In this document: positions 42,484 to 52,135 of the stretch, piece by piece
Layout: each line of letters starts with the position of its first letter
How positions within the stretch are numbered: the stretch's first letter is position 1
DNA from: Bacillus_BD sp963765265
GTDB taxonomy: Bacteria > Bacillota > Bacilli > Bacillales > Cytobacillaceae
DNA length: 64,000 nucleotides
Assembly: GCA_963765265.1 (NCBI GenBank)
Contig: CAVXVN010000007.1
Location: 62,001 to 126,000 of the forward strand
Direction: 5' to 3'
Made by a program: the position numbers and the translations under genes
The notes under the pieces: generated by a model
What the model saw: the letters and a program-made list of their open reading frames with translations, nothing else
The model's database searches: none
What the model was told of the DNA's origin: nothing

Positions 42484-43383
42484 TTACTTACATTTTCCAA
42501 TAATATCTTTATGAATCCAAATCGCCGCTTGGGATCCGTCTCCCATTGCAATCGTTACTTGTTCAGAGTGTGCAACCACGTCACCAGCGGCCCACACATT
42601 ATGTACATTCGTCATTTTTGTTCGAGGATCTATGACTAGATGGTTATTCGCAAGCATCTCCACACCTAACTGCTTGGCCAAATGTGACCTCACTTCATTT
42701 CCACCAAAAGCCACAAAAGCCTGGTTCCCCCAAATCGTTTCTCCACTTTCAAGCAAAAAGCCCTCTAACTGCGACTCATTCGCTAATACTTGCTTAATAG
42801 GCATTTCTATATACTCAATTTGCCGTTCACGCAAGATTTGTAAGTCATTCTGGTCAACCATTTTTTGTTCATGATTAATATAAATTAGTTCCTTTGTCCA
42901 ATAAGATAGCGTTTTTGCCATCTCTACTCCCGTTTTCCCTGATCCAATCACAATCGTCCGTTTTTCCTTTACTTCGTATCCATCACAATCAGGGCATACA
43001 TAGACACTAATCCCTAAACAAGGCCTTAGGGCAGGAAAGTCGGGGATTCGATCCATCACACCTGTTGCCAGCAACAATCGTTCGCTTGTAAAAGTCTCCC
43101 CACTTACGCTTACTTGGAAGCCCTCATTCTCTTTGCCGATGGATTCTGCTTTCCCATTTAAAAATTGTACGCCCAATTTCTCTGCTTGCCTTCTGCCAAT
43201 CTCACGAAGCCCCAGCCCACTCACTCCATCCGGATAGCCTAAAATATTATGGTAGCTTCTACACAAGGTGGATCGTCCATCACCTGAGTCGATCACAAGC
43301 ACTTTATGCATATACCTTCCTAACTGAATGGAGGCTTGTAGTCCTGCAATGCCCCCGCCTATAATGATACAATCGAAATTCAT
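42484..43383 (-). CDS. Thioredoxin-reductase-like FAD/NAD(P) oxidoreductase with CPDC motif
   Basis: 299 aa. FAD motif IIIGGGIAGLQASI at the N-terminus; redox pair C130-P-D-C133 in YVCPDCDGYEVKEK; NAD(P) motif VIGSGKTGVEMAKT; C-terminal FAD block VWAAGDVVAHSEQVTIAMGD. True TrxB usually carries CATC/CAVC, so this is a paralogue, perhaps for another disulfide substrate. ATG at 43383. Confidence 0.85.
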   Translation of the reverse strand: MNFDCIIIGGGIAGLQASIQLGRYMHKVLVIDSGDGRSTLCRSYHNILGYPDGVSGLGLREIGRRQAEKLGVQFLNGKAESIGKENEGFQVSVSGETFTSERLLLATGVMDRIPDFPALRPCLGISVYVCPDCDGYEVKEKRTIVIGSGKTGVEMAKTLSYWTKELIYINHEQKMVDQNDLQILRERQIEYIEMPIKQVLANESQLEGFLLESGETIWGNQAFVAFGGNEVRSHLAKQLGVEMLANNHLVIDPRTKMTNVHNVWAAGDVVAHSEQVTIAMGDGSQAAIWIHKDIIGKCK

Positions 43384-43511
43384 GACGCTTACCTCCCTAG
43401 CTTCTGTCCTTATAGCTTGTCCAAAAGTAGGGATCTATTTCGATTAACTTAGTCGACTAACTCGTGTGTTTCAAAACACTAAAAATCGGATTTGATCAGA
43501 AGGAATTCTTC

Positions 43512-43943
43512 TTATTTCGCCGGCCTGATCCTAGCTATGATTTGATTAATCATTTCAGATAGCACGAGTCCAACTGCGATCGCTCCCGATATAAGGAAGG
43601 CTTTTGCCGCTAACGGTAACGCTACACTATAGTCATTTACAACAAAATGCCGCATAGCGTCATACGCAAGGCCACCTGGAACTAATGGAATAATACCCGT
43701 AACATTAAAAATGATGATAGGTGTCTTATATCTTCTAGCAAAAAGTTGACCAATCACACCAATAAGGATGGACGCCGTGCCCGATGCAGCTACGGAATCA
43801 ACTCCCATTTCGACTAGATAAAAGTAAAAAATCCAACCAAGCATCCCGGAAAGTCCACATCTTAACACTATTTCTTTCGGTACATTAAATAGCAGACCAA
43901 AGCCAGCCGTGGCAATGAAACTGGTAATTAGCTGTTCAATCAT
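43512..43943 (-). CDS. Threonine/serine exporter-type small subunit (YjjB-like)
   Basis: 143 aa, four to five membrane helices, MIEQLITSFIATAGFGLLFN onward; the loop FNVTGIIPLVPGGLAYDAMR is characteristic of the ThrE C-terminal domain (DUF3815). Works with the YjjP-like protein encoded just upstream on the same strand (82 bp apart); the pair is a split ThrE. Amino-acid or dicarboxylate export is the likely role. Confidence 0.88.
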   Translation of the reverse strand: MIEQLITSFIATAGFGLLFNVPKEIVLRCGLSGMLGWIFYFYLVEMGVDSVAASGTASILIGVIGQLFARRYKTPIIIFNVTGIIPLVPGGLAYDAMRHFVVNDYSVALPLAAKAFLISGAIAVGLVLSEMINQIIARIRPAK

Positions 43944-44024
43944 CTTATAACCCCTCTTTGGATTCGTAATAGAAGATAATAAAGGAAAATAATGACTTTC
44001 TCTCAGGTGGTAAACGATAGATTT

Positions 44025-44780
44025 TTATTGAAGAAAAAAAACAAAGGCTATTCCAGATCCTATAGCAAGAGAGGTTAAAAAGGATTCTGCACTTTTTGAA
44101 AGAGCTGATGCAAAGTGACCGTCCATCAAATCACGCACAGCATTAGTTATTAAGACACCTGGAACAAGTGACATAACGGATCCGATAATGATTTTATCCA
44201 TCGAAGTACCCCATCCCGACAGGATCGCAAAGTAGGCAATGACCCCAATGGCGAAAGATGCCATAAACTCAGAAACAAATTTCAACTTTATCATTTTATG
44301 TACGTAGATAAATACAGCGTAACCAGCACCACCAGCTATGAGAGCAGGCAAAAAGTCACCCCATACACCTTTGAACATAATCAAAAAGCAACCGCTGACT
44401 AAAGAAGCTGCAATAATTTGAAGCCATACCGGATAGGAAAGATCCGCTTTCGCAATTGCCTTCAGCTCTTTAAGAGCTTCCTCAATTGTCAGATCTCCAC
44501 TCGTAATTTTCCGGGAAATATTATTCACAATCGCAACCTTTTGTAGGTCTGTCGAGCGTTCTGAAATTCGAACTAATTTTGTCGCATTTGCCTCACTTAG
44601 GGAGAAGAAAATCCCAGTCGGGGTTACATAGCTTTGAGAATCATGAATTCCAAAAGAAGAGGCAATCCTTCTCATTGTATCCTCGGCACGACGGGTTTCA
44701 GCTCCACTTTTCAGCATAATCTTACCCGCTAGTAAACATAGCTCAACAATTTTTCCATTTAGATTATTTTCTTGATTCAC
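44025..44780 (-). CDS. Threonine/serine exporter-type large subunit (YjjP-like, DUF1212)
   Basis: 251 aa. A soluble N-terminal half (LLAGKIMLKSGAETRRAEDT and TPTGIFFSL) is followed by five membrane helices ending near LAIGSGIAFVFFLQ; MSLVPGVLITNAVRDLMDGH is the conserved core. First gene of the pair with the YjjB-like gene. Confidence 0.9.
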   Translation of the reverse strand: MNQENNLNGKIVELCLLAGKIMLKSGAETRRAEDTMRRIASSFGIHDSQSYVTPTGIFFSLSEANATKLVRISERSTDLQKVAIVNNISRKITSGDLTIEEALKELKAIAKADLSYPVWLQIIAASLVSGCFLIMFKGVWGDFLPALIAGGAGYAVFIYVHKMIKLKFVSEFMASFAIGVIAYFAILSGWGTSMDKIIIGSVMSLVPGVLITNAVRDLMDGHFASALSKSAESFLTSLAIGSGIAFVFFLQ

Positions 44781-44940
44781 TTTATTCCCTCATTTTTGTT
44801 TCGTCTTGTACTAAAAAAACAATTACTCACAAAAAGACCCTAATATCGGAAAGTTTCTACTATTAATTTTTTTCTAAAATCAACATATCTTAACACATTC
44901 ATGTTTACTTCTTCAATAAGTAGTATGTAAAAATTATACT

Positions 44941-44978
44941 AAAAAAGTCTTGTCAATAAAAGATGACAAGACTTTTGT
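44941..44978 (-). terminator. Terminator of the small flavoprotein gene
   Basis: Minus strand AAAAGTCTTGTCA, loop, TGACAAGACTTTTTTAG, about 40 bp past the stop. Confidence 0.85.
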
Positions 44979-45016
44979 ATATAAATATGTCACAAAATCA
45001 AATGGATGCTTATTGA

Positions 45017-45583
45017 TTATTTTTTCAAGACATCATGGTCAACGTAGCGTTCACCCTTTAATTCACTAAGGAGATTAATGGCAACACGAGCTCCATCACC
45101 AGCTGTAACAATTGTATGCACACTTACACCTGCTACTGCCCCAGCAGCCCAAATTCCTTTTTTAGTTGTTTCTCCATCTTCATTTACGGAAATAGCTGTT
45201 TTAAATCTAGGCTCTCTGTGATCTTTCGTGTCAATACCGATTGATTCAGCAAGATTCGTTAAAGCTCCGGTTGCAATAATGATATTTTCCGCTTCATAAG
45301 AAGTACCGCTTTCTGTTTCAATGACAAAACTTCCAGCCTCACCTGTAATGTTCGTAACCGTGTCTTCTTTTAATTCAGCACCAAATTTAGTTGCTTGTTT
45401 TTTACCAATAGCAACCAATTCTGGTCCTTCGATTGCTTCAACACCATAATGATTTTCAATCCAAGCTCTTGCTGTCATACTTTTATTTGAATCAAGTAAA
45501 AGAGTTTTCTTTCCTGCCTTTGCAGTAAATAAAGCTGCACTTGCACCAGCTGCACCCGCACCAATAATTGCGATTTCGTACAT
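45017..45583 (-). CDS. Short thioredoxin-reductase-like FAD protein lacking the NADPH domain
   Basis: 188 aa. It has the FAD motif IAIIGAGAAGASAALFTAKA, IIIATGALTN and the C-terminal GIWAAGAVAGVSVHTIVTAG, but no NAD(P)-binding insert and no CxxC. It could be a half-flavoprotein needing another reductase, or a dedicated oxidoreductase. ATG 45583 gives better spacing (7 nt from AAAGGGTGA) than the ATG two codons earlier. Confidence 0.8.
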   Translation of the reverse strand: MYEIAIIGAGAAGASAALFTAKAGKKTLLLDSNKSMTARAWIENHYGVEAIEGPELVAIGKKQATKFGAELKEDTVTNITGEAGSFVIETESGTSYEAENIIIATGALTNLAESIGIDTKDHREPRFKTAISVNEDGETTKKGIWAAGAVAGVSVHTIVTAGDGARVAINLLSELKGERYVDHDVLKK

Positions 45584-45773
45584 GTACATTCACCCTTTCA
45601 GAATAATTAATAATCATACACTTTAAACATAATTCTTTTTGAGTAAAATGTAAAATTCCACGCGTTATGAACTTATTTCCTAGAAATTAAACTAGATATT
45701 GCCAACTAATTTACGAAATATCATAATAGAATAGAATGTACTTATTAAATAATTTTATCTGAAAGGTGGGAAA

Positions 45774-47048
45774 ATGGTGAAAACGATCCTGAAGAATTAT
45801 AAAGGAACCTTACTTTTATTGCTCGCAATCCTCATTGGGGGTGTGGCCGGAATTGTATTTGGACCAAAAACCTCCATTGTTAAGCCCTTTGGAGATTTAT
45901 TTCTCAACTTAATGTTTATGATTATTGTTCCATTGGTCTTTTTCAGCATCGCTTCAGCAATTGCAAATATGAATGGAATGAAGCGTCTTGGAAAAATAAT
46001 GGGAAGTATCTTTCTTGTCTTTATTCTAACTGCACTCATTTCATCCGTCATTGGGCTTATCGGAACCATGATTATTAACCCACTTGAAAACACGGATACA
46101 ACACTGATTGAGAAGTTAATGAGTTCTTCTAATGTCGAGCAACCTACACAGGAAGTAAGCTTTCTTGGGCAGCTTGTGAATACATTTACAGTCAGTGACT
46201 TTCAATTTTTATTTTCTAAAAGTAATATGCTTCAGCTTATTGTATTCTCACTTTTATTTGGTCTTGCAACCGCTATGGTGGGGGAACCCGCAAAGCCAGT
46301 GGCTAACCTTTTAACAGCAGGCTCTGCTGTGATGATGAAAATGGTCTCCATTATTATGTACTACGCACCCATTGGACTTGGTTGTTACTTTGCCGCCATT
46401 ATTGGTGAGCTTGGGCCGCAAATATTAGCAGGATATCTTAGAGCCTTTGTTCTCTATTTATTGATTGCCATTATTTATTACTTTGTCTTTTTTACCCTTT
46501 ATGCTTTTATTGCGGGAGGAAAAGACGGCATCAAAATATTTTGGAAAAATGCCATTACCCCTTCTATAACAGCGATTGCCACCTGTTCTAGTGCCGCATG
46601 CATTCCGGTTAACTTAGCTGCAGTTAAAAAAATGGGTGTTCCGAATGATATAGCAGAAACCATTATTCCACTTGGTGCCAACACTCATAAAGATGGTTCT
46701 GTTTTTGGCGGAGTTTTGAAAATTGTATTCCTTTTCAGTTTGTTTGGTAAAGATATAACTAGCCTTTCTAGTATCGCTAGTATTATCGCAGTCTCATTCC
46801 TTGTCGGAGCCGTAATGGGAGCTATTCCAGGTGGTGGAATGATTGGTGAAATGTTGATTCTGAGTGTATTTGGACTCCCACCTGAGGTTCTGCCGATCAT
46901 TGCCGTTATTAGCACGATTATTGATGCACCTGCTACGCTTCTCAATTCAACGGGAAATACGGTATGCGCGATGCTCGTTACCCGCTTAGTTGAAGGAAAG
47001 AATTGGCTTAAAGAAGCAAGTAACCACCTTCCGAAATTCAACCATTAA
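45774..47048 (+). CDS. Dicarboxylate/amino acid:cation symporter (DAACS family)
   Basis: 424 aa, about eight membrane helices plus two re-entrant hairpins. Signature parts: TAIATCSSAACIPVN (Ser-rich hairpin), LGANTHKDGSVFGGV and STIIDAPATLLNSTGNTVCA. Similar to SstT/GltP-type sodium or proton symporters; substrate could be Ser/Thr, glutamate or dicarboxylate. Start follows AAAGGTGGG. Confidence 0.92.
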   Translation: MVKTILKNYKGTLLLLLAILIGGVAGIVFGPKTSIVKPFGDLFLNLMFMIIVPLVFFSIASAIANMNGMKRLGKIMGSIFLVFILTALISSVIGLIGTMIINPLENTDTTLIEKLMSSSNVEQPTQEVSFLGQLVNTFTVSDFQFLFSKSNMLQLIVFSLLFGLATAMVGEPAKPVANLLTAGSAVMMKMVSIIMYYAPIGLGCYFAAIIGELGPQILAGYLRAFVLYLLIAIIYYFVFFTLYAFIAGGKDGIKIFWKNAITPSITAIATCSSAACIPVNLAAVKKMGVPNDIAETIIPLGANTHKDGSVFGGVLKIVFLFSLFGKDITSLSSIASIIAVSFLVGAVMGAIPGGGMIGEMLILSVFGLPPEVLPIIAVISTIIDAPATLLNSTGNTVCAMLVTRLVEGKNWLKEASNHLPKFNH

Positions 47049-47171
47049 ATAAAACCACTTAACTGTGCACTCCTAGAGACCAAATGTCTTTATGGGGTGC
47101 CTGACACTGACTTTTAGCATGAACAATGTATATATAATAGAAGAATCATTTTAAAAGGGGCTGAAGAATGA

Positions 47172-48410
47172 ATGAAGGATGATATCATTAAACGATTTAC
47201 TACCTATGTAAAAGTGGATACACAATCAAATGAAGCAAATGACAACTGTCCTTCTACACCAGGACAATTGACACTCGCCAATATGTTAGTGGAAGAATTA
47301 AAAACAGTGGGCTTACAAGAAGTAACCATGGACGAAAATGGCTATGTTATGGCCACCCTTCCTTCTAATACAGAAAAGGATGTTCCAACGATCGGGTTTC
47401 TAGCACACGTTGATACAGCTACTGATTTTACCGGGAAAAATGTAAATCCTCAAATCGTTGAAAACTACGATGGACAAGAGATTTTACTTAATGAAGCATT
47501 ACAAGTCGTCCTTTCTCCAAAGCAATTTCCTGAATTAGCTAACTATAAAGGCCATACTCTCATTACAACAGATGGCACCACCCTTCTCGGTGCTGATAAC
47601 AAAGCAGGCGTTGCTGAAATTATGACAGCCATGGATTATTTAGTTAAACATCCAGAACTGAAGCATGGAAAGATCCGAGTAGCCTTTACACCTGATGAGG
47701 AAATTGGCAGAGGACCACATAAATTTAATGTAGCTGCATTTAACGCAGACTATGCCTACACAATCGATGGAGGACCACTTGGTGAACTTGAATACGAGAG
47801 TTTTAATGCTGCTGCGGCAAAAATCACCTTTAAAGGCACGAATGTTCACCCAGGAACAGCGAAAGGAAAAATGGTCAACTCCACAAAGATCGCCATGGAA
47901 TTTAATAGAAAATTACCAGTAGAAGAGGCACCCGAGCATACAGAAGGTTATGAAGGGTTCTATCATCTACTCTCCTTCCATGGCGATGTCGAAGAGACAC
48001 AACTCAGCTATATCATTCGAGATTTCGATCGTGAACAATTCGAGACACGAAAAGAAACAGTCGTTCAGCTTGTTCAAGACCTTCGTAAGGAATACGGAGA
48101 GGACAGCATCCTCCTTGATATGAAAGATCAATATTATAATATGAGAGAAAAAATCGAGCCGGTAAAACAGATTGTCGATATCGCTTATGAGGCCATGAAG
48201 AATTTGGATATTGAACCTAAGATTTCACCTATTCGCGGGGGAACGGATGGTTCTCAACTCTCTTATATGGGGCTCCCAACCCCAAATATCTTTACAGGCG
48301 GGGAAAACTTTCATGGCAGATATGAATATGTTTCCGTTGATAATATGATTAAAGCCACAAACGTCATCATTGAAATTGCACAATTAACAGTGTCAGCGTA
48401 TAAAAGGTAA
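47172..48410 (+). CDS. pepT: Peptidase T (tripeptidase)
   Basis: M20B dizinc aminopeptidase releasing N-terminal residues from tripeptides. 412 aa. Zinc and catalytic residues lie in FLAHVDTA, LGADNKAG, TPDEEIGRGP, YTIDGGPLGELE and GGENFHGRYEYVSVD. ATG at 47172, about 14 nt from AAAGGGG. The 120 bp upstream contain a GGTGCCTGACAC repeat fragment. Confidence 0.95.
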   Translation: MKDDIIKRFTTYVKVDTQSNEANDNCPSTPGQLTLANMLVEELKTVGLQEVTMDENGYVMATLPSNTEKDVPTIGFLAHVDTATDFTGKNVNPQIVENYDGQEILLNEALQVVLSPKQFPELANYKGHTLITTDGTTLLGADNKAGVAEIMTAMDYLVKHPELKHGKIRVAFTPDEEIGRGPHKFNVAAFNADYAYTIDGGPLGELEYESFNAAAAKITFKGTNVHPGTAKGKMVNSTKIAMEFNRKLPVEEAPEHTEGYEGFYHLLSFHGDVEETQLSYIIRDFDREQFETRKETVVQLVQDLRKEYGEDSILLDMKDQYYNMREKIEPVKQIVDIAYEAMKNLDIEPKISPIRGGTDGSQLSYMGLPTPNIFTGGENFHGRYEYVSVDNMIKATNVIIEIAQLTVSAYKR

Positions 48411-48447
48411 ATACTCCTTACCTACCCATTAAGACAAGCTAAACGCG

Positions 48448-48480
48448 AAAAAGAGTACCTTCAAATGGAGGGTACTCTTT
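48448..48480. terminator. Bidirectional terminator between pepT and eetB
   Basis: AAAGAGTACC-TTC, loop, GGAGGGTACTCTTT; ends pepT and the ndh2-eetA-eetB operon. Confidence 0.85.
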
Positions 48481-48503
48481 CCTATAAAACGACTTACTTT
48501 TCC

Positions 48504-49049
48504 CTATCTAGAAGAACCTTCTTGCTCTTCCCTTAAATATTTATAATAAAGTAACTTTTCGACATGTGTAAGCAAGTAATTCGCGATAATCCCGATGGCT
48601 ATTCCGGATAATATGCCAATGAACGATAGAACAGGTAAGTACAGAAGGACTGTCCATGTTTGTGCAATCCAACTAGCAATCAAAAGCTGCCCCACATTAT
48701 GCATAACAGCACCTGCTACACTGACACCAATCAAACTAATTCGTTTAGGTCCTAATTGTTTTACTACTAACATTCCCACAAAGCTTAGTATTGCACCTGA
48801 TGTACTATACATAAAGGATGATAGATTTCCACCTAATAGCGCTGCAAGTATGAGACGTATGGCCACAACTTTACCAGCATCCCTTACCGAAAGGGTGTAC
48901 AGCGCCATACAAGTAATAATATTAGCTAGCCCTATTTTCGCACCTGGTGCAAAAGCAAACGGAAAAGGAATAGCCCGTTCAAGTATGCTAATAATAACAG
49001 CTTGAGCCGCTAATAAAGCAATATAAACAAGGCGCTGGTTTTTTGTCAT
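48504..49049 (-). CDS. eetB: EetB-like Gx transporter (HepS component I family) of the EET locus
   Basis: 181 aa, about six membrane helices, MTKNQRLVYIALLAAQAVII onward, with IPFPFAFAPGAKIGLANIIT typical of Gx transporters, a family related in fold to ECF S-components. Third gene of the ndh2-eetA-eetB operon; 25 bp from eetA. In Listeria the EetB protein is required for extracellular flavin-dependent electron transfer. EetB identity rests on family and neighbours; protein annotators also call this heptaprenyl diphosphate synthase component I. Confidence 0.85.
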   Translation of the reverse strand: MTKNQRLVYIALLAAQAVIISILERAIPFPFAFAPGAKIGLANIITCMALYTLSVRDAGKVVAIRLILAALLGGNLSSFMYSTSGAILSFVGMLVVKQLGPKRISLIGVSVAGAVMHNVGQLLIASWIAQTWTVLLYLPVLSFIGILSGIAIGIIANYLLTHVEKLLYYKYLREEQEGSSR

Positions 49050-49074
49050 CCTTTATACTCCCCATCTTTTATAT

Positions 49075-49506
49075 CTAGGAACTAATAATGGTCTCATCAT
49101 CTGCATTTCCAGCAACGGTTTCAATCTCAATAATAAACTGATGTGGCAGACAAACCGCCGTTTCACCTGGTCTCGATAGAAATCCAAATTGTACACAAAC
49201 CTGATCTGCACAATTAGCTCCTTTAATACGTATATGTTCATCCTTTACTTCCACTGTATTATAATCTCCATCTGAACTAAATACATCAAACACATCTGTT
49301 CCTTTATTTCCAGTAAGTGTAATCCTTCTTACTTCCTGATTATTAACAGAAATCACTGCAACATTTACGGCATTATTACTTTGAATCGCATTTGTCTTTT
49401 CAGCCTGCTGATTGCTAAAAATAGCAATTGGAAGAAAAGAAAGAAGCACAAGCACAAGAGTAATAATGATATCCCATCGTTTAATCATATTGGAAAAAGC
49501 AATCAT
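49075..49506 (-). CDS. eetA: EetA-like NusG-domain-II protein of the EET locus
   Basis: 143 aa. One N-terminal membrane helix (about 11-31, WDIIITLVLVLLSFLPIAIF) followed by an extracellular beta-rich NusG_II domain with the characteristic GANCADQVCVQFGFL, then SRPGETAVCLPHQFIIEIE. ATG 49506 follows CAAGGAGG. Same orientation as ndh2 and eetB. In Listeria EetA is needed for EET. Confidence 0.87.
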   Translation of the reverse strand: MIAFSNMIKRWDIIITLVLVLLSFLPIAIFSNQQAEKTNAIQSNNAVNVAVISVNNQEVRRITLTGNKGTDVFDVFSSDGDYNTVEVKDEHIRIKGANCADQVCVQFGFLSRPGETAVCLPHQFIIEIETVAGNADDETIISS

Positions 49507-49635
49507 TTCTTTTCCTCCTTGCAAGAAAAGCACAAACGCGCATGTCAAAGTTCGATAAGGAGCTTATTTAGAAAGATAATAAAGCGCGAGATAGAATCCC
49601 ACGCTTCACCATCACTTCATTTATTCAAACACATC

Positions 49636-51492
49636 TTACTTGTCTTTATAAATGGCTTGTCTTTTACCATACCACCATTTACTTAATCTATTCTTTAAGG
49701 CAGGAATTACATAGTAATCGAATCCAAGGAATCTTCCTGAACCATTCATTAATGCTAGTGATGCTGGTAATGCCCAGAATTTATCCCAACCAAGCATAGC
49801 GGATAAAGTGAACATTGTTAGCATACCCACACTCACTAAATTGAATAACCAAGTAAATAGACCTAATAAAATCCCTATACCTAAAATTAATTCAACCCAT
49901 GGAACCATTTGTTGCATTAAGACTGCTACTTCAGGAGTCGGCATCATCAATTTCATAATAGCCGCGAACCACCCTGGCATTGCATCTAAAATAGGAGGGG
50001 CAATAGCTATAGCGTCTGCTCCACCTTCAGCAGCTGCACTTGCACCAGTTGTTGCTGTTTGTAACCATTCAAACGGCATTTTAACTGATTCACTAACTAA
50101 CCATGAATCGTCACCAAGACCAGAGCCTAAATCACCTGCAGCCCATTTTGTTTCTCCAAAAATTTTCGCTCCTGCTTCATCAATCCAGAACCAGCCAACC
50201 AACAAACGTAATGGGAAACTCCAAATGACATTACCATAACGAGTTGTTACATCGCGGAAAATATTTCGTTTGTCTTTTGTATGGAATAATTCATGTTTAA
50301 TATATTGAACAATATAATAGCCGCTTCCAATCGTCATTAAATAATAAATATTAACCATATGTTTGACAAAATTCGCAAACCAGCCACTCAAATGCATACC
50401 ACTTACATTGGCAACCCCGTATCTAGCACCAATGGAAACCATCGTACCATGATACTTACCTTCGAAAGTTGTTTTTTCTCCACCATTTAATTCAGCAATA
50501 ATATTTTTCGCTGCTGTAGCACCTGTTTGTTCTGCTGCTTCAACAATTTGCGGTGTAGGATTACCAGATTCATCTTCAAAAAGGGCTAAATCTCCTACAA
50601 CATAAGTGTTTTGCAATCCATCAGCTTCCATGTATTCATTCACTTTCAATCGGCCTGCACGTCCAGTTGACATGCCATAATCTTTTGTATCAGAATTGGC
50701 CTTAACACCAGCAGTCCAGATTAACGTATGCGTTGGAACTTCTTCTCCTGATTTTAACAGAATGGACTCCGCTTTTACTTCAACGATCGGAGCACTTTTC
50801 AGTAATTTAACGCCCTTTTTCACCAAATACGCTTCTGCTTTACCAGCATCTTTACGATCAAGCGTATTTAAAATAGTTGGGGCTGCTTCAATTACGTATA
50901 AAGTAAACTCTTCTTCATCCAGTTTATAATCTTTCGCTAAGCGCGTTTTCCATTCGATTAGTTCGCCTACCATTTCGATTCCAGTAAAACCTGATCCACA
51001 AATTGCAAACGTTAACATTGCACGACGCTTTGCATCATCATGAACAGTAGAAGCACGAAGAACGACATCTTCAATGTGATTACGTAATTTTACAGCATCT
51101 TCCCATGACCATAATGTAAACCCATGCTCTCCTACACCTGGTGTACCGAAGTCATTTGGTTCTCCACCCATACCTAGAATTAAATAATCATATGAAAACG
51201 AGCCATTTTCTGTTGTAACAACTTTCTTATCATGATCAACATTTGTTACATTATCTGTAACCAACTTGACTTTAGTGCGATTAAATAAAGTACGTAAATC
51301 AAATTGAATGTCACTAGGTTCTACACGATGTGTAGCCACTTCATGTAACTCCGTCATCATTGTATGATATGAGTGTCGATCAATTAATGTAATAGAAACA
51401 GATTGATCTTTTTTATACCTTTTCGCAAGTTTCTTTGCTGCATGAACCCCAGCATACCCTGCACCGATAATAACGATATTCTTATCCGCCAC
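49636..51492 (-). CDS. ndh2: Type II NADH dehydrogenase with C-terminal membrane domain (Ndh2 of EET)
   Basis: 618 aa. The first 400 or so residues form NDH-2: FAD motif IVIIGAGYAGVHAAKKLAKR, NAD motif FAICGSGFTGIEMVGELIEW and the second FAD block NTYVVGDLALFEDESGNPTP with the quinone-site AAEQTGATAAKN. The remaining 200 residues carry four or more helices of the DoxX type (MVPWVELILGIGILLGLFTW and others). In Listeria a similarly extended Ndh2 feeds electrons to a dedicated demethylmenaquinone pool for EET. First gene of its operon. Confidence 0.92.
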   Translation of the reverse strand: MADKNIVIIGAGYAGVHAAKKLAKRYKKDQSVSITLIDRHSYHTMMTELHEVATHRVEPSDIQFDLRTLFNRTKVKLVTDNVTNVDHDKKVVTTENGSFSYDYLILGMGGEPNDFGTPGVGEHGFTLWSWEDAVKLRNHIEDVVLRASTVHDDAKRRAMLTFAICGSGFTGIEMVGELIEWKTRLAKDYKLDEEEFTLYVIEAAPTILNTLDRKDAGKAEAYLVKKGVKLLKSAPIVEVKAESILLKSGEEVPTHTLIWTAGVKANSDTKDYGMSTGRAGRLKVNEYMEADGLQNTYVVGDLALFEDESGNPTPQIVEAAEQTGATAAKNIIAELNGGEKTTFEGKYHGTMVSIGARYGVANVSGMHLSGWFANFVKHMVNIYYLMTIGSGYYIVQYIKHELFHTKDKRNIFRDVTTRYGNVIWSFPLRLLVGWFWIDEAGAKIFGETKWAAGDLGSGLGDDSWLVSESVKMPFEWLQTATTGASAAAEGGADAIAIAPPILDAMPGWFAAIMKLMMPTPEVAVLMQQMVPWVELILGIGILLGLFTWLFNLVSVGMLTMFTLSAMLGWDKFWALPASLALMNGSGRFLGFDYYVIPALKNRLSKWWYGKRQAIYKDK

Positions 51493-51854
51493 TTACCTCA
51501 GTCCTTTCTAATTGCGATCTTTATCATGCTGTTATTGCTCGCATTACTTTGGTACTAAAATAGGATTCTCATATAAAAAATAGTTTAAATGTGAATAAAT
51601 GCACAACCACATTTATATACTACCTATTTTCATTTAAACTGTCTATAGAATTCATTAATGTTTAACAAATAATTTAATGTTCACGAAATGTTAATAAACC
51701 GCTAAAAAGTTGCTTTTTGCATAGTAAAATCTATCAATATAAGGGAATCATCCTGCTAACTTTATTTATCAAGCTATTCCTACGGAAATTCCCTATAGAA
51801 AAGGTTGTAGACACAGTCAAAATAAAAATGTTAATATGATTTTGCAATCAATCA

Positions 51855-51868
51855 TGTGAGTGCTTTCA
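51855..51868. promoter_or_regulatory. Possible cre site in the divergent EET control region
   Basis: TGTGAGTGCTTTCA matches TGWAANCGNTNWCA at 12 of 14 positions. It lies in the 643-bp gap (51493-52135) between the divergent ndh2 and fmnB operons, which otherwise has no gene. The region is AT-rich and must hold both promoters. CcpA control is a guess. Confidence 0.35.
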
Positions 51869-52135
51869 CTATTATTTTTATTGGTTTTGTTCGTTACTAT
51901 GATTGATTCATTTGTTCTTTGACAGAGTTATTTTACATTCATATTTTTTAAAAAATAGGCTACAAAATTGTGAGTTTAATATAAAAAGATGATACAACTC
52001 TTTTTAAACCGAATCACTTTGTTTACACAGAATAGGATCATTTATTTTTTAACATCTTACGGATCAGTTAAAGGCTTTAGAGGCTGCTCTAAAGTCTTTT
52101 CTTTTATTACGTCATAGCAGAAGGGTCTGAGAAAA

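Noticed and set aside
51493..52135. Rex or Fnr operator upstream of ndh2
   Set aside because: TTGTGA and TTCACG half-sites occur but no palindrome with the right 6-bp spacing could be found.
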